Positions 1 through 9,004 are shown, counted from the first letter of the stretch. The stretch: DNA of 64,000 bases from Burkholderia pyrrocinia (GCF_018417535.1 NZ_CP070978.1:1550001-1614000), one strand, 5' to 3'. A program made the numbers and translations. Notes: generated from the sequence alone by a model not told the origin.

Positions 1-88
1 GCGCGCCGGCCGGATCGGCTTGCTCGTCGGCGCCCGGCGCGCGCGCGGCGGGCGTGCCGCGCATTCCGGACGAAAGGGGTTCCTGCAT
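1..88 (-). CDS. Start of a divergent gene cut by the window edge
   Basis: An open frame reads leftward from an ATG at 88 to the window edge without a stop (29 codons, starting MQEPLSSGMRG). An AGGAGAG ribosome site lies five bases upstream at 94-100, which is the main reason to call it. The visible residues are a low-complexity Ala/Gly/Pro/Arg leader with no domain. Because it is transcribed away from the transport/oxidase operon at 384, a regulator of that operon (for example an IclR- or GntR-type protein with a disordered N-terminus) is plausible, but that is inference from position only. Confidence 0.5.
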   Translation of the reverse strand, partial: MQEPLSSGMRGTPAARAPGADEQADPAGA

Positions 89-251
89 GCCGGCTCTCCT
101 CGACGATTTCATTGAACGGAATACGGTAAGCCGCCATTGTCGTCCGGCCGAAATTCCCCGGGCATCCGGGTGTGCACGGGATTGACGTGCGCGTTTCGCG
201 GTCCGGCCACCCTTCATCCATCGGAACGATTTTCGCGCGATTCTCCGATCC

Positions 252-268
252 ATTCCGATCAACGGAAT
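252..268. promoter_or_regulatory. Inverted repeat, possible operator
   Basis: ATTCCG, five bases, CGGAAT form a perfect 17-base palindrome in the divergent intergenic region. A further half site (CGGAAT) occurs at 117-122 nearer the minus-strand gene. The palindrome sits about 37 bases upstream of the best promoter of the 384-7199 operon, a suitable place for a regulator. No protein can be assigned to it from sequence. Confidence 0.4.
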
Positions 269-304
269 TTTTCGGAAATTCATCCCGTTCAGCAGAATTC
301 GAAA

Positions 305-334
305 TTGACGCTCCGAAATATGGCTGGCTAGAGT
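305..334 (+). promoter_or_regulatory. Candidate sigma-70 promoter of the transport/oxidase operon
   Basis: TTGACG at 305-310 and TAGAGT at 329-334 are separated by 18 bases, a reasonable -35/-10 pair. It would start transcription near 341, about 43 bases before the first ATG at 384. The surrounding 240-335 stretch is clearly more A+T rich than the rest of the window. Confidence 0.45.
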
Positions 335-383
335 CCGCGTCATTGGCGCACCGGCTACGCGGTGCGCGAACCCGGAGCTCCTC

Positions 384-1466
384 ATGTCGTTTCTCACGCT
401 TACGGATCTGACGAAAACCTTCGGCGAGCTCACCGCCGTCGCCGACGTCAACCTGTCGGTCGAACAAGGCGAATTCGTGTCGCTGCTCGGGCCGTCGGGC
501 TGCGGCAAGACCACCACGCTGCAGATGATCGCCGGCTTCGTCGACGTCACGCGCGGCCGCATCGCGCTCGACGGGCAGGACATCACGCACCTGAAGCCGA
601 ACCGCCGCGGGCTCGGCATCGTGTTCCAGAGCTATGCGCTGTTTCCGCACATGAGCGTCGCGGAGAACGTCGGCTTCGGCCTCGACATGCGCGGCGTCGA
701 CAAGGCCGAGCGCGCGGAGCGCATCCGCGCGGCGCTCGCACTGGTGCGCCTGGATTCGCTCGCGCACCGCTTTCCGCGCGAGCTGTCGGGCGGCCAGCGG
801 CAGCGCGTCGCGATCGCGCGCGCGGTCGTGATCGAGCCGCCGGTGCTGCTGCTCGACGAACCGATGTCGAACCTCGACGCGAAGCTGCGCGAGGACATGC
901 AGTTCGAACTGCGCGCAATCCAGCGCAAGATCGGCACGACGACGATCATGGTCACGCACGATCAATCGGAAGCGCTGTCGATCAGCGACCGCGTGGTCGT
1001 GATGGAAGCCGGCCGCATCACGCAGACCGACACGCCGTACCGCGCATACGAGCGCCCGGAAAACCGCTTCGTGTCGCAGTTCATCGGCAAGGCGAACCTG
1101 CTGCCCGGCACGATCGTCGCGCACGACGGCAACGCGATCCGCATCGATCTCGGGCACGACCTCGCCGAGACGGGCCGCACCGCGCACCTGCCGCCGCGCG
1201 AACGCGACATGCGCGTCGGCGACGCCGTGTCGGTCTGCATCCGCCCCGAGAAGCTGCGGCTGTGCGCGCCCGATGCAGGCCGCTTCGCCGCGACGGTCAC
1301 GAGCCGCTTCTTCCTCGGCAGCCAGTGGCTGTACCGCGTCGACAGCGCGCTCGGCGAAGTGCTCGTGTGCTGCCAGAACGAAGGCGCGGAGCCGCTCGCG
1401 GAAGGCGCGCCGGTCGGCATCGACTGGCACAGCGACGCGGTGCGCGTGATGCGCCGGGAGGCCTGA
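384..1466 (+). CDS. ABC importer ATPase, spermidine/putrescine (PotA) type
   Basis: This 360-residue protein is the cytoplasmic ATPase of an ABC importer. Walker A (GPSGCGKTT) is at residues 36-44, the LSGGQ signature near 134-138, and a Walker B LLLDEP stretch near 155-160, followed by an H-loop (VTHDQSEA). The C-terminal ~120 residues form the extra regulatory domain typical of the polyamine/iron (PotA, FbpC) family, and the length is normal for it. The ATG at 384 has GGAG at 374-377. It is the first gene of a seven-gene set with two permeases, a binding protein and an amine-oxidase trio, so it most likely powers uptake of the oxidase substrate. Confidence 0.9.
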   Translation: MSFLTLTDLTKTFGELTAVADVNLSVEQGEFVSLLGPSGCGKTTTLQMIAGFVDVTRGRIALDGQDITHLKPNRRGLGIVFQSYALFPHMSVAENVGFGLDMRGVDKAERAERIRAALALVRLDSLAHRFPRELSGGQRQRVAIARAVVIEPPVLLLDEPMSNLDAKLREDMQFELRAIQRKIGTTTIMVTHDQSEALSISDRVVVMEAGRITQTDTPYRAYERPENRFVSQFIGKANLLPGTIVAHDGNAIRIDLGHDLAETGRTAHLPPRERDMRVGDAVSVCIRPEKLRLCAPDAGRFAATVTSRFFLGSQWLYRVDSALGEVLVCCQNEGAEPLAEGAPVGIDWHSDAVRVMRREA

Positions 1467-2444
1467 ATGCGCCAGCCTTCCCGCCCGCTGCCCACCGACG
1501 GCGCGACGGCCGGCCTCGCGCGATCCGCTACGCCCGATGTCATGCCGGCACGCCCCGCCACCGAGCGCATGCTGCACGCAACATGGCGCGCGCACGCGCC
1601 GCTGTGGCTGATGTGCGCGCCCGCGTTCGTGCTGTTCGCCGCGCTCGTGCTCGTGCCGCTCGCGATGACGTTCGTGCTGACGTTCTACCGCTTCGATCCG
1701 GCCACCGGGCCGATTGCCGCGTTCCAGTTCGGCAACTACGCGGAAGTGCTCGGCTCGTCGTACTTCCACACGATCTTCCTGCGCACGTTCGGGATCGCCG
1801 CGCTCACGACCGCGATCTGCGTCGCGATCGGCACGCCGGAAGCGTACGTGCTGTCGAAAATGCGCGACCCGTGGCGCTCGCTGTTCCTGCTCGCGATCCT
1901 CGCGCCGCTGCTCGTGTCGGTCGTCGTGCGCGCGTTCGGCTGGAGCATGCTGCTGAACACGAGCGGGCTCGTGAACCAGGCGCTCGGGCTCGTCGGCCTC
2001 GGGCCGTACAAGCTCGAATACACGACCTTCGCGATCGTGATCGCGCTGGTGCACGTGATGCTCCCGTTCATGGTGATTCCCGTGTGGACCGCACTGCAGC
2101 GGCTCGATCCGCAGACCGAGCACGCGGCACTGTCGCTCGGCGCGTCGCCGTTCACGACGCTGCGGCGCATCGTGCTGCCGCAGCTCATGCCGGGCGTACT
2201 GTCGGGCAGCCTGATGGTGTTCGGGCTGTCGGCCAGCGCGTTCGCGATTCCCGGCCTGCTCGGCGGGCGCCGGCTGAAGGTCGCGGCCACGGCCGTCTAC
2301 GACGAATTCCTCGGCTCGCTGAACTGGCCGCTCGGCGCGACGATCGCGGTGCTGCTGCTGGTCGCGAACCTCGTCGTGATGCTCACCTACTACCGCGTAC
2401 TCGAACGCCGCTACGCGCGCAGCCTCGGAGGCGCATCGCGATGA
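1467..2444 (+). CDS. ABC importer permease, PotB type
   Basis: A 325-residue inner-membrane permease with about six hydrophobic segments. The EAA loop that contacts the ATPase is near residues 218-243 (EHAALSLGAS ... LPQLMPG). The ATG follows the stop of the ATPase gene with no gap, so translation is probably coupled. The N-terminal ~40 residues before the first membrane segment are polar and longer than in most PotB proteins, so an internal start (for example Met28 or Met35) cannot be excluded. It should pair with the next permease as a heterodimeric channel. Confidence 0.88.
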   Translation: MRQPSRPLPTDGATAGLARSATPDVMPARPATERMLHATWRAHAPLWLMCAPAFVLFAALVLVPLAMTFVLTFYRFDPATGPIAAFQFGNYAEVLGSSYFHTIFLRTFGIAALTTAICVAIGTPEAYVLSKMRDPWRSLFLLAILAPLLVSVVVRAFGWSMLLNTSGLVNQALGLVGLGPYKLEYTTFAIVIALVHVMLPFMVIPVWTALQRLDPQTEHAALSLGASPFTTLRRIVLPQLMPGVLSGSLMVFGLSASAFAIPGLLGGRRLKVAATAVYDEFLGSLNWPLGATIAVLLLVANLVVMLTYYRVLERRYARSLGGASR

Positions 2445-3235
2445 GAAAGAACGGCCCCTTCGCCCTTGCGTTCCACACGCTCGTGATCCTGTTCGTGCTC
2501 GCACCGCTCGTCATCGTCGTGCTGGTCGCGTTCACGCCCGACGAAACGCTGACGCTGCCGGCCCGCGGGTTGTCGCTGCGCTGGTTCCGCGCGATCCTCG
2601 ACTATCCCGACTTCGTCACCGCGTTCTTCAACAGCCTGAAGCTCGCGTTCGCGTCGGCGACGCTGTCGCTTGCGATCGCGTTGCCGGCGGGCCTTGCCAT
2701 CGGCCGCGCGGCGTTTCCAGGCCGCGCATTCCTGAACGGCTTGCTGCTGTCGCCGCTCGTGATCCCCGGCCTCGTGCTCGGCATCGCACTGTTGCGCTTC
2801 TTCGCGCTGATCGGCGCGACCGGCTCGTTCGCGTGGCTCGTGCTCGCGCACATGATCGTCATCACGCCGTTCGTGATGCGGCTCGTGCTCGCGTCGGTCG
2901 CGGGCCTCGACCGCAGCATCGAGCAGGCCGCGTGCTCGCTCGGCGCGGACCCGTGGACGACGTTCCGCCGCATCACGCTGCCGATGATCGTGCCCGGCAT
3001 CACGGGCGGATGGCTGCTCGCGTTCATCAACAGCTTCGACGAACTGACGATGTCGATCTTCGTCACGTCGCCGCAGACGGTCACGCTGCCCGTGCGCATG
3101 TACATGTACGCGACCGAGTCGATCGACCCGATGATGGCGTCGGTGTCGGCGCTCGTCATCTTCATCACCGCCGGCGCGATGCTGCTGCTCGATCGCGTGT
3201 ACGGCTTGAATCGCATCCTGATCGGTCAACACTGA
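2441..3235 (+). CDS. ABC importer permease, PotC type
   Basis: The second permease, 264 residues, six predicted membrane segments, with its EAA loop near residues 161-186 (EQAACSLGAD ... LPMIVPG). Its ATG overlaps the preceding stop by four bases (ATGA), a standard sign of coupled translation. Length and layout match PotC-like proteins. Together with the genes on both sides it completes the transmembrane half of the importer. Confidence 0.9.
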   Translation: MRKNGPFALAFHTLVILFVLAPLVIVVLVAFTPDETLTLPARGLSLRWFRAILDYPDFVTAFFNSLKLAFASATLSLAIALPAGLAIGRAAFPGRAFLNGLLLSPLVIPGLVLGIALLRFFALIGATGSFAWLVLAHMIVITPFVMRLVLASVAGLDRSIEQAACSLGADPWTTFRRITLPMIVPGITGGWLLAFINSFDELTMSIFVTSPQTVTLPVRMYMYATESIDPMMASVSALVIFITAGAMLLLDRVYGLNRILIGQH

Positions 3236-3582
3236 TGTCGACTCCCGTTTCCCGCTCCCCAAGCGACCCGGCCGACGGCGCGCAGTTCGTGCGCGTCGCC
3301 GAACGCGAGCGCGCCGCCGTTGCGTTCATTCTCGACGGCCGCCCCGCGCACGCGCTCGCCGGCGACACCGTACTCACCGCGATCCTCGTCGCGCAGCGCC
3401 GCGTGCGCGTCAGCGAATTCAGCGGCCAGCCGCGCGCGGGCTTCTGCCTGATCGGCGCATGCCAGGACTGCTGGGTGCGCACCGAGGCCGGCGCGCGCGT
3501 GCGCGCATGCTCGACGCCGATCGTCGAAGGCATGCGGATTCTCACCGGCGCGCAGCCGGCCGCGACCGGAGACACGCAATGA
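3235..3582 (+). CDS. Small [2Fe-2S] subunit of an amine/opine oxidase (HcnA-like)
   Basis: A 115-residue ferredoxin-like subunit. The cysteines are C71-x4-C76-x2-C79 and C92, the plant-type [2Fe-2S] ligand pattern of the HcnA / opine oxidase / D-hydroxyproline dehydrogenase small-subunit family. The start overlaps the permease stop by one base (TGATG). In the family this subunit passes electrons between the two flavoproteins encoded next. HcnA of hydrogen cyanide synthase has the same architecture, but the linked importer argues for a catabolic dehydrogenase. Confidence 0.82.
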   Translation: MSTPVSRSPSDPADGAQFVRVAERERAAVAFILDGRPAHALAGDTVLTAILVAQRRVRVSEFSGQPRAGFCLIGACQDCWVRTEAGARVRACSTPIVEGMRILTGAQPAATGDTQ

Positions 3583-5012
3583 ACGCCGCCCTGCAACCGG
3601 TGATCGTCGGCGCGGGCCCGGCCGGCGTACGTGCGGCCGAGGCGCTGGTCGACGCGGGGCTGCGCCCCGTCGTGATCGACGAGAACGCGCGCTGGGGCGG
3701 GCAGATTTATCGTCAACCGCCGGCCGACGGCGGCTTCGCGCGCGGCAAGCGCACGCTGTACGGGTTCGAAGCCGCGAAGGCCGACGCCGTGCACCGGACG
3801 ATGGCCGCGCTGCTGCCGCACGTCGATTACCGGCCGAACACGCTCGCGTGGGCCTGCGGCGCGGGCCGCGTCGATACGCTGCAGGACGGCCGCGAAATTA
3901 CCGTACCGTGCTCGCACCTGATCGTCGCGAGCGGCGCGACCGACCGCATGCTGCCCGTGCCGGGCTGGACGCTCGCGGGCGTCTATACGCTCGGCGGCGC
4001 GCAAGTCGCGCTGAAGGCGCAGGGCTGCGCGATCGGCCGACGCATCGTGTTCGCGGGCACCGGGCCGCTGCTTTACCTCGTCGCGTACCAGTATGCGAAG
4101 GCCGGCGCGCAGGTCGCGGCCGTGCTCGACACGAGCCCGCTGCGCCGCCAGGCTGCCGCCGCGCCCGCGCTGCTGCGCATGCCGTCGACGTTCGCGAAGG
4201 GGCTCTACTACATCGGCTGGCTGCGCGCGCATGGTGTCGCGATCGAAACGGGCGTCACGCTCGAACGCGTGCTCGGCGAACAGCATGTGACGGGGCTCGC
4301 GTGGCGCGCGGCCGGCGGCGATGCGCCGCCGCGCCTGCTCGACTGCGATGCGCTCGGCCTCGGCTTCGGCCTGCGTTCGGAAACGCAGCTCGCCGATCTC
4401 GCCGGCTGCCGGTTCGGTTTCGATCCTGTCAACCACGCATGGCTGCCCGAGCGCGACGCGGCCGGCCGCACGTCGGTGCGCGGCATTTACGTCGCGGGCG
4501 ACGGCGCGGGCATCGCGGGCGCCGATGCGGCCGAAGCGTCGGGCCGGCGCGCGGCGCTCGCATTGCTCGACGACGCCGGCATCGCGTCGCCATCACCGTC
4601 CGGCAAGCCTGACGCGGCGACCCTCGAACGCACGCTCGCGCGCGTCGGCGCGTTCCGCGCGGGCCTCGAAGCGGCGTTCGCGCCGCCCGTCGAGCAGGCC
4701 GCGCGCTGCGCCGACGACACGATCGTGTGCCGCTGCGAAGAGATCGACGCGGGCACGCTGCGCCGCTGCATCCGTGGCGGCGCGGCGACCGAACTCAACC
4801 GGCTGAAGGCGCTGACGCGCGTCGGGATGGGCCGCTGCCAGGGCCGCATGTGCGGCGACGCGGCCGCGCTCGTACTGGCCGCCGAAACCGGCCGCCCGCT
4901 CGCCGAGGTCGGCCGGTTGCGCGCGCAACCGCCCGTGAAGCCGTTCCCGATCTCGGCCGCGCTCGCGGGCGACGACGTCGCGGCGATTCCCGACGAGGCG
5001 CGCGATGAGTGA
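3579..5012 (+). CDS. FAD/NAD(P)-binding oxidase subunit with BFD-type [2Fe-2S] domain (HcnB/OoxA-like)
   Basis: A 477-residue flavoprotein. An N-terminal dinucleotide fold begins at GAGPAG (residues 11-16) and a second lies mid-protein. The C-terminal ~100 residues carry C384-x-C386 ... C420-x4-C425, the BFD-like [2Fe-2S] ligand set. This is the composition of HcnB, the octopine/nopaline oxidase A subunit and the alpha subunit of D-hydroxyproline dehydrogenase. The ATG overlaps the previous stop by four bases. It should form a heterotrimer with the products of 3235-3582 and 5005-6156; the substrate cannot be read from sequence. Confidence 0.85.
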   Translation: MNAALQPVIVGAGPAGVRAAEALVDAGLRPVVIDENARWGGQIYRQPPADGGFARGKRTLYGFEAAKADAVHRTMAALLPHVDYRPNTLAWACGAGRVDTLQDGREITVPCSHLIVASGATDRMLPVPGWTLAGVYTLGGAQVALKAQGCAIGRRIVFAGTGPLLYLVAYQYAKAGAQVAAVLDTSPLRRQAAAAPALLRMPSTFAKGLYYIGWLRAHGVAIETGVTLERVLGEQHVTGLAWRAAGGDAPPRLLDCDALGLGFGLRSETQLADLAGCRFGFDPVNHAWLPERDAAGRTSVRGIYVAGDGAGIAGADAAEASGRRAALALLDDAGIASPSPSGKPDAATLERTLARVGAFRAGLEAAFAPPVEQAARCADDTIVCRCEEIDAGTLRRCIRGGAATELNRLKALTRVGMGRCQGRMCGDAAALVLAAETGRPLAEVGRLRAQPPVKPFPISAALAGDDVAAIPDEARDE

Positions 5013-6156
5013 GATCCGGCATTACGACGTCGCGATCGTCGGCGGCGGCCTCGTCGGCGCATCGGCTGCGCTCGCGCTGACGCGGCGCGGCCTGCGCGTC
5101 GGGCTGTTCGAGCGGCGCGACTGCGGCGCGCAGGCGAGCGGCGTGAACTACGGCGGCGTGCGCTGCCAGGGCCGCCCGGCGGAACAATTGCCGCTCGCGC
5201 TGCGCGCGCGGCGCATCTGGGATCGCCTGCCCGAGCTGATCGGCATCGACGGCGAATTCGTCGTGTCGGGCCACTTGCGGCTCGCGCGCAGCGACGCCGA
5301 TCTCGACGCGCTCGACGCATACGCCGCGCTTGCCGGCGCGCACGGCCTGCCGCTGCACGTGATGCGCGGCGACGCGTTCCGCCGTCGTTATCCGTGGCTC
5401 GGCCGCGCGGCGCTCGGCGGCTCGCTGTGCGAAACCGACGGCCATGCGAACCCGCGCCTCGTATCGCCCGCGTTCGCGCGCGCGGCCCGCGCGGCAGGCG
5501 CGGACGTGTTCGAGCACACGCCGGTCGACGACGTCCGGCACGACGGCACGCGCTTTCACTTTCAGGCGGGCGGCCAGGCCGGCACCGCGACATGGCTGAT
5601 CAACTCGGCCGGCGCATGGGCGAACACGATCGCCGAACGCTTCGGCGAAGCCGTGCCGATGGAGCCGATCTACCCGAACATGTGGGTGACCGAACCGCTG
5701 CCGCCGTTCATCACGCACAACCTCGGCGTGTACGGCGGCGGCGTGTACGCGCGGCAGGTCGCGCGCGGCAATTGCGTGATCGGCGGCGGACGCGGCCGTG
5801 GCGACGGCGAATTCGGCCAGCCGTCGGTCGATACGACGCGCGCGGTGATGCGCGACGCGTGCGCGCTGCTGCCCGCGCTGCGCGACGCGCTGCTGATCCG
5901 CACGTGGAGCGGCGTCGAAGGCTGTACGCCCGACCACAACCCGATCATCGGCGCGAGCCGCACGACGCCGCGCCTGCTGCATGCGTTCGGTTTCTCCGGC
6001 GGCGGCTTCCTGCTCGCGCCGGGCGTCGGCGACGTGCTCGCCGATCTCGTCACGACCGGCGAAACCGCCACGCCACTCGATGCATTCTCGATCGGCCGCT
6101 TCTTCCGCCAAGCCGCGCCGACCACCCCTTTCCCCCAAGAGGAGACCTCTCGATGA
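5005..6156 (+). CDS. FAD-dependent amine oxidase subunit, DAO family (HcnC/OoxB-like)
   Basis: A 383-residue D-amino-acid-oxidase-family flavoprotein with the FAD-binding GGGLVG at residues 13-18 and the family C-terminal pattern (GCTPDHNPIIG, then GFSGGGFLLAPGVG). It should be the subunit that oxidises the C-N bond of the substrate. The gene overlaps the 3' end of the preceding gene by eight bases. Candidate substrates by family are D-hydroxyproline, opines, glycine or N-substituted amino acids; the linked polyamine-type importer favours a small charged amine or opine. Confidence 0.85.
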   Translation: MSEIRHYDVAIVGGGLVGASAALALTRRGLRVGLFERRDCGAQASGVNYGGVRCQGRPAEQLPLALRARRIWDRLPELIGIDGEFVVSGHLRLARSDADLDALDAYAALAGAHGLPLHVMRGDAFRRRYPWLGRAALGGSLCETDGHANPRLVSPAFARAARAAGADVFEHTPVDDVRHDGTRFHFQAGGQAGTATWLINSAGAWANTIAERFGEAVPMEPIYPNMWVTEPLPPFITHNLGVYGGGVYARQVARGNCVIGGGRGRGDGEFGQPSVDTTRAVMRDACALLPALRDALLIRTWSGVEGCTPDHNPIIGASRTTPRLLHAFGFSGGGFLLAPGVGDVLADLVTTGETATPLDAFSIGRFFRQAAPTTPFPQEETSR

Positions 6157-7199
6157 AACTGCTCGGTACGATCGCGGCCGCAGCCGCACTCTGCATGGCT
6201 GGCGCCGGCGCGCCCGCGTTCGCGCAAACGAAGACGATCTACATCGGCATGAACGGCGGGCCGATGGAAAAGGCCTATACGAGCCAGGTGCTGCCCGACT
6301 TCGAGAAGGCGAACAACGTGAAGGTCGTCGTCGTGCCCGGCACGTCGTCGGACGTGCTCGCGAAGCTGCTCGCGAACCGCAGCAAGCCGCAGATCCACGT
6401 CGCGTTCCTCGACGACGGCGTGATGGCGCGCGCGGTCAGCCTCGGCGTGTGCCAGAAGCTCGACGATTCGCCGGTGCTGAAGGAGTTGTACCCGTTCGCG
6501 CGGATGAAGGACGACGCCGGCGCGGGCGTGCAGCTCGGGATGACCGGCATCGCGTACAACAAGAAGCTGTTCGCGGAGAAAGGCTGGGCGCCGCCGACGT
6601 CGTGGCTGGATTTCGCCGATCCGAAATACAAGGGCAAGGTCGTGTTCCAGTCGGCGTCGAGCAGCACGTTCGGGCTGCACGGCTTCCTCGCGATCAACCG
6701 GCTGCTCGGCGGCAGCGAGCAGAACGTCGAGCCCGGCTTCAGCAAGTGGGCAAGCACGGTCGGGCCGAACGTCGTCGAGTACATCCCGAACTCGGCGAAG
6801 ATCTCCGAGATGGTGCAGACCGGCGAAGCCGGCCTGTTCCCGCTCACGCCGACGGGCGTCGGCGACCTGCAGGACAAGGGCATTCCCGTCGCGTATGCGA
6901 ACCCGAAGGAAGGCCCCGTTCTGCTGCTCGTCGACCTGTGCGTGGTCGCGAACAATCCCGACCCGCAGCTTGCGCAGAAGCTCGCGCAGTTCCTGCTGTC
7001 CGCGCCCGCGCAGACGAAGGCCGCCGAGGCCGGCAAGCAGATCCCGACCAACCGTCTCGCGAAGATGCCCGCCGCGATGCAGCAGAGCCTCGGCAACGTC
7101 GACGACCTGGTGCGCAAGGTGACGGTGGTCGACTGGGCCGCGATCAACGCGCGCCGCGCACAGTGGGATACGCGCTGGAACCGGCAGATCGAGCGGTAA
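6153..7199 (+). CDS. Periplasmic binding protein of the ABC importer (PotD/AfuA type)
   Basis: A 348-residue secreted binding protein. Residues 1-24 form a classical signal peptide ending AFA before QT. The mature part begins with the family-typical IYIGMNGGPMEKAY and keeps the two-lobe pattern (GIAYNKKLF; W-LDFADPKYKGKV) of PotD/iron-type solute receptors. Its ATG overlaps the previous stop by four bases, with AAGAGGAGA about eight bases upstream, so it is likely made in excess over the membrane parts. It is the last gene of the operon and ends 24 bases from a convergent gene. Confidence 0.9.
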   Translation: MKLLGTIAAAAALCMAGAGAPAFAQTKTIYIGMNGGPMEKAYTSQVLPDFEKANNVKVVVVPGTSSDVLAKLLANRSKPQIHVAFLDDGVMARAVSLGVCQKLDDSPVLKELYPFARMKDDAGAGVQLGMTGIAYNKKLFAEKGWAPPTSWLDFADPKYKGKVVFQSASSSTFGLHGFLAINRLLGGSEQNVEPGFSKWASTVGPNVVEYIPNSAKISEMVQTGEAGLFPLTPTGVGDLQDKGIPVAYANPKEGPVLLLVDLCVVANNPDPQLAQKLAQFLLSAPAQTKAAEAGKQIPTNRLAKMPAAMQQSLGNVDDLVRKVTVVDWAAINARRAQWDTRWNRQIER

Positions 7200-7223
7200 C
7201 CCGGCGCGGGCCGCGCGGGTGCG

Positions 7224-8567
7224 TTACCGCAGCCGCTCCGCGACCGCGCGCGCCACTGCGCTCAACGCGTCGCCGCGTTCGAGCGCGGCACGCGGCCGCG
7301 ACGCGTCGCCGTGCGACTCGAGCGCACGCGGCGCGAAGTCCGGCGACGACGAGAACTTGACGATCGTCAGCGCGGCCTTCGGATCGACGAGGATCGACTG
7401 GCCGAACCGCCCCGCCGCCGCGAACGAGCCGTCGCCGTCGTTCACCTGATACCAGTAGTCGCGATACGCATAGCCGTCCTTGCCGGGAACGACGTTGCCC
7501 TTCGCGAACAGCGCCGCGTTGTGCGCAGGCTGCAGCGCCGCGCGAATCGTCGCGGCAGGCAGCGTACCCGACTTACCGCCGAATCCGGTACGCACGCGTT
7601 CCGCGAAGCGCGCGGCATCGCGCAGCGTCGTATACAGCCCGCCGCTCGCCATCGCCATCGCGTTGCGATCCACGGCAACATACGCATCGTCTTCCGCGAA
7701 ATCGCGCCACAGCCACCGCTCGACCAGTGCGCTCCACGACTGCCCCGTCGCGCGCTGCATCGCCCACGCGACGGCTTCCGGCGAGCCGTTCTGGTAGAAC
7801 CACGTGCTGCCCGGCGCCACGTCCGGCACGCGCCGCACGGTCTGCAGGAAGTCGACGATGCTGGACGGCGCGCCTTCGCGGTGCGGCACCAGCCCGACGG
7901 CGCCGAACAGGCCGAGATCGGGCGGCACGCCCGGCGTATAGGCGGTGGGCACTTCCATGTCCAGGTTCTGCTGCAGCGTCGCACTGCCGAACGGCGTGTC
8001 GGCAAGCTCCGGCACCACGCGCGACAGCGGCGCGTCTGACGCGAGCACGCCCGATTCGATCATCTGCGCGGCCAGCAGGCCCGTCACCGATTTCGTCATC
8101 GACGCCCACGCGTGCGGCTGGTCGGGCCGAAAGCCGTCGAAATACCGCTCGTAGACGATCCGCCCGCGCTGCAGAACGATGAAGCCGTCGGTATGGGTCG
8201 CGAGCAGGTACGCGTCGAGCGTCAGCGTTTCGCCGCCGATCGTCACGGGCAGCGCGTCGAGACCGGGCGCCGGTTGTTCGGGGAGCGGCGTCGGCGCGGC
8301 CGCGTGCCGGATGCCGGCCGTCGGCGCGACCAGCCGCGTGTTGCCCAACGCCCAGCGCAGGCGCGCAGGCGTGAACGCGTTCGCGTTGTTAACGGCCTGG
8401 TCGGCCGGCGGCGGGAAGCCCTGCATCATGCCCGGCGTGGCGACGTCGGCCGCGGCGGGCGCAGCAGTCGCGAGGGGCGCCGCGAGCGCGAGCCCACCCG
8501 CCAGCACGAAGGTGCCGGCCAGCCGGCGGGTGCGCCGGGTAGCAGGAAAGCGTCGATGAATTCGCAT
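7224..8567 (-). CDS. Exported serine hydrolase, class C beta-lactamase/esterase family
   Basis: A 447-residue protein whose first ~40 residues are an Arg-rich signal sequence (RRTRR before a hydrophobic stretch, possibly Tat-dependent). Catalytic motifs of the serine beta-lactamase/EstB fold are S156-M-T-K159 and Y258-Q-N260. No clear KTG/HxG box was found by eye. A longer upstream reading exists, but the ATG at 8567 places the signal peptide at the terminus and has GAGG nine bases upstream. It ends the porin/BON gene group and may hydrolyse an ester or amide in the periplasm before uptake. A true beta-lactamase role is unlikely but not excluded. Confidence 0.78.
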   Translation of the reverse strand: MRIHRRFPATRRTRRLAGTFVLAGGLALAAPLATAAPAAADVATPGMMQGFPPPADQAVNNANAFTPARLRWALGNTRLVAPTAGIRHAAAPTPLPEQPAPGLDALPVTIGGETLTLDAYLLATHTDGFIVLQRGRIVYERYFDGFRPDQPHAWASMTKSVTGLLAAQMIESGVLASDAPLSRVVPELADTPFGSATLQQNLDMEVPTAYTPGVPPDLGLFGAVGLVPHREGAPSSIVDFLQTVRRVPDVAPGSTWFYQNGSPEAVAWAMQRATGQSWSALVERWLWRDFAEDDAYVAVDRNAMAMASGGLYTTLRDAARFAERVRTGFGGKSGTLPAATIRAALQPAHNAALFAKGNVVPGKDGYAYRDYWYQVNDGDGSFAAAGRFGQSILVDPKAALTIVKFSSSPDFAPRALESHGDASRPRAALERGDALSAVARAVAERLR

Positions 8568-8614
8568 CGAGTCATGCCTCGTAGTGGAACGAGAACGGGC
8601 GACACGCCCGGAAA

Positions 8615-9004
8615 TCAGGGCTGCTGGCCGTCGATGCGCAACAGGTTCGAAACCGACGCGACACCGTCGATGCGCCGCGCGACCGCCGCCGCGAGATTCA
8701 CCTGGTTCGTATCCGTGACCGAGCCGGCCAGCGTCACGTTGCCGTCGAGCACCCGCACCAGGATGCGCGTCGCGTTCAGGTTTTTGGTACGCGCGAGCGT
8801 CGTGCTGACGCGGCGTTGCAGCTTGCGGTCGGCTGCCTTGCGTTGCGCCGGCGACAGGCCGGCCGACGCAGGCGCCTGCGCGGATTCCTGCATGGGCGCC
8901 GATGACGGGGCCGTCGCGCTCGCGGCGTCGGATTGCGCATGGGCGGCGATGGTGCAGCATGCGGCCGTGAGTAGCGCCGCGACAAGTTGGGATGAAGTAC
9001 GCAT
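8615..9004 (-). CDS. Periplasmic BON-domain protein
   Basis: A 129-residue protein with a signal peptide (about residues 1-23, ending AHA), an Ala/Ser/Gln-rich linker and one BON domain in the C-terminal ~70 residues (V-DGNVTLAGSVTD ... VASVSNLLRI). BON domains occur in OsmY-like periplasmic proteins and bind membranes or partner proteins. It lies 38 bases downstream of the porin gene and 47 before the hydrolase on the same strand, so cotranscription is likely. Its specific job is unknown. Confidence 0.75.
   Translation of the reverse strand: MRTSSQLVAALLTAACCTIAAHAQSDAASATAPSSAPMQESAQAPASAGLSPAQRKAADRKLQRRVSTTLARTKNLNATRILVRVLDGNVTLAGSVTDTNQVNLAAAVARRIDGVASVSNLLRIDGQQP

Noticed and set aside
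137..411. Short plus-strand frames before the first operon
   Set aside because: They cover the promoter and operator region, lack ribosome sites and have no coding character.
362..3235. A 957-codon plus-strand frame
   Set aside because: It is an Arg/Ala-rich out-of-frame reading across the ATPase and first permease genes that happens to join the true second permease frame; only 2441-3235 is real.
3235..6156. Hydrogen cyanide synthase hcnABC
   Set aside because: The subunit layout matches, but the trio is embedded in an ABC import operon and the same layout is shared by opine and D-hydroxyproline oxidases, so cyanide production is not supported.
7224..8567. Antibiotic-resistance beta-lactamase
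   Set aside because: SxxK and YxN are present, but the sequence resembles the broad esterase/DD-peptidase-like group, and it sits in a catabolic gene group; no support for drug hydrolysis.
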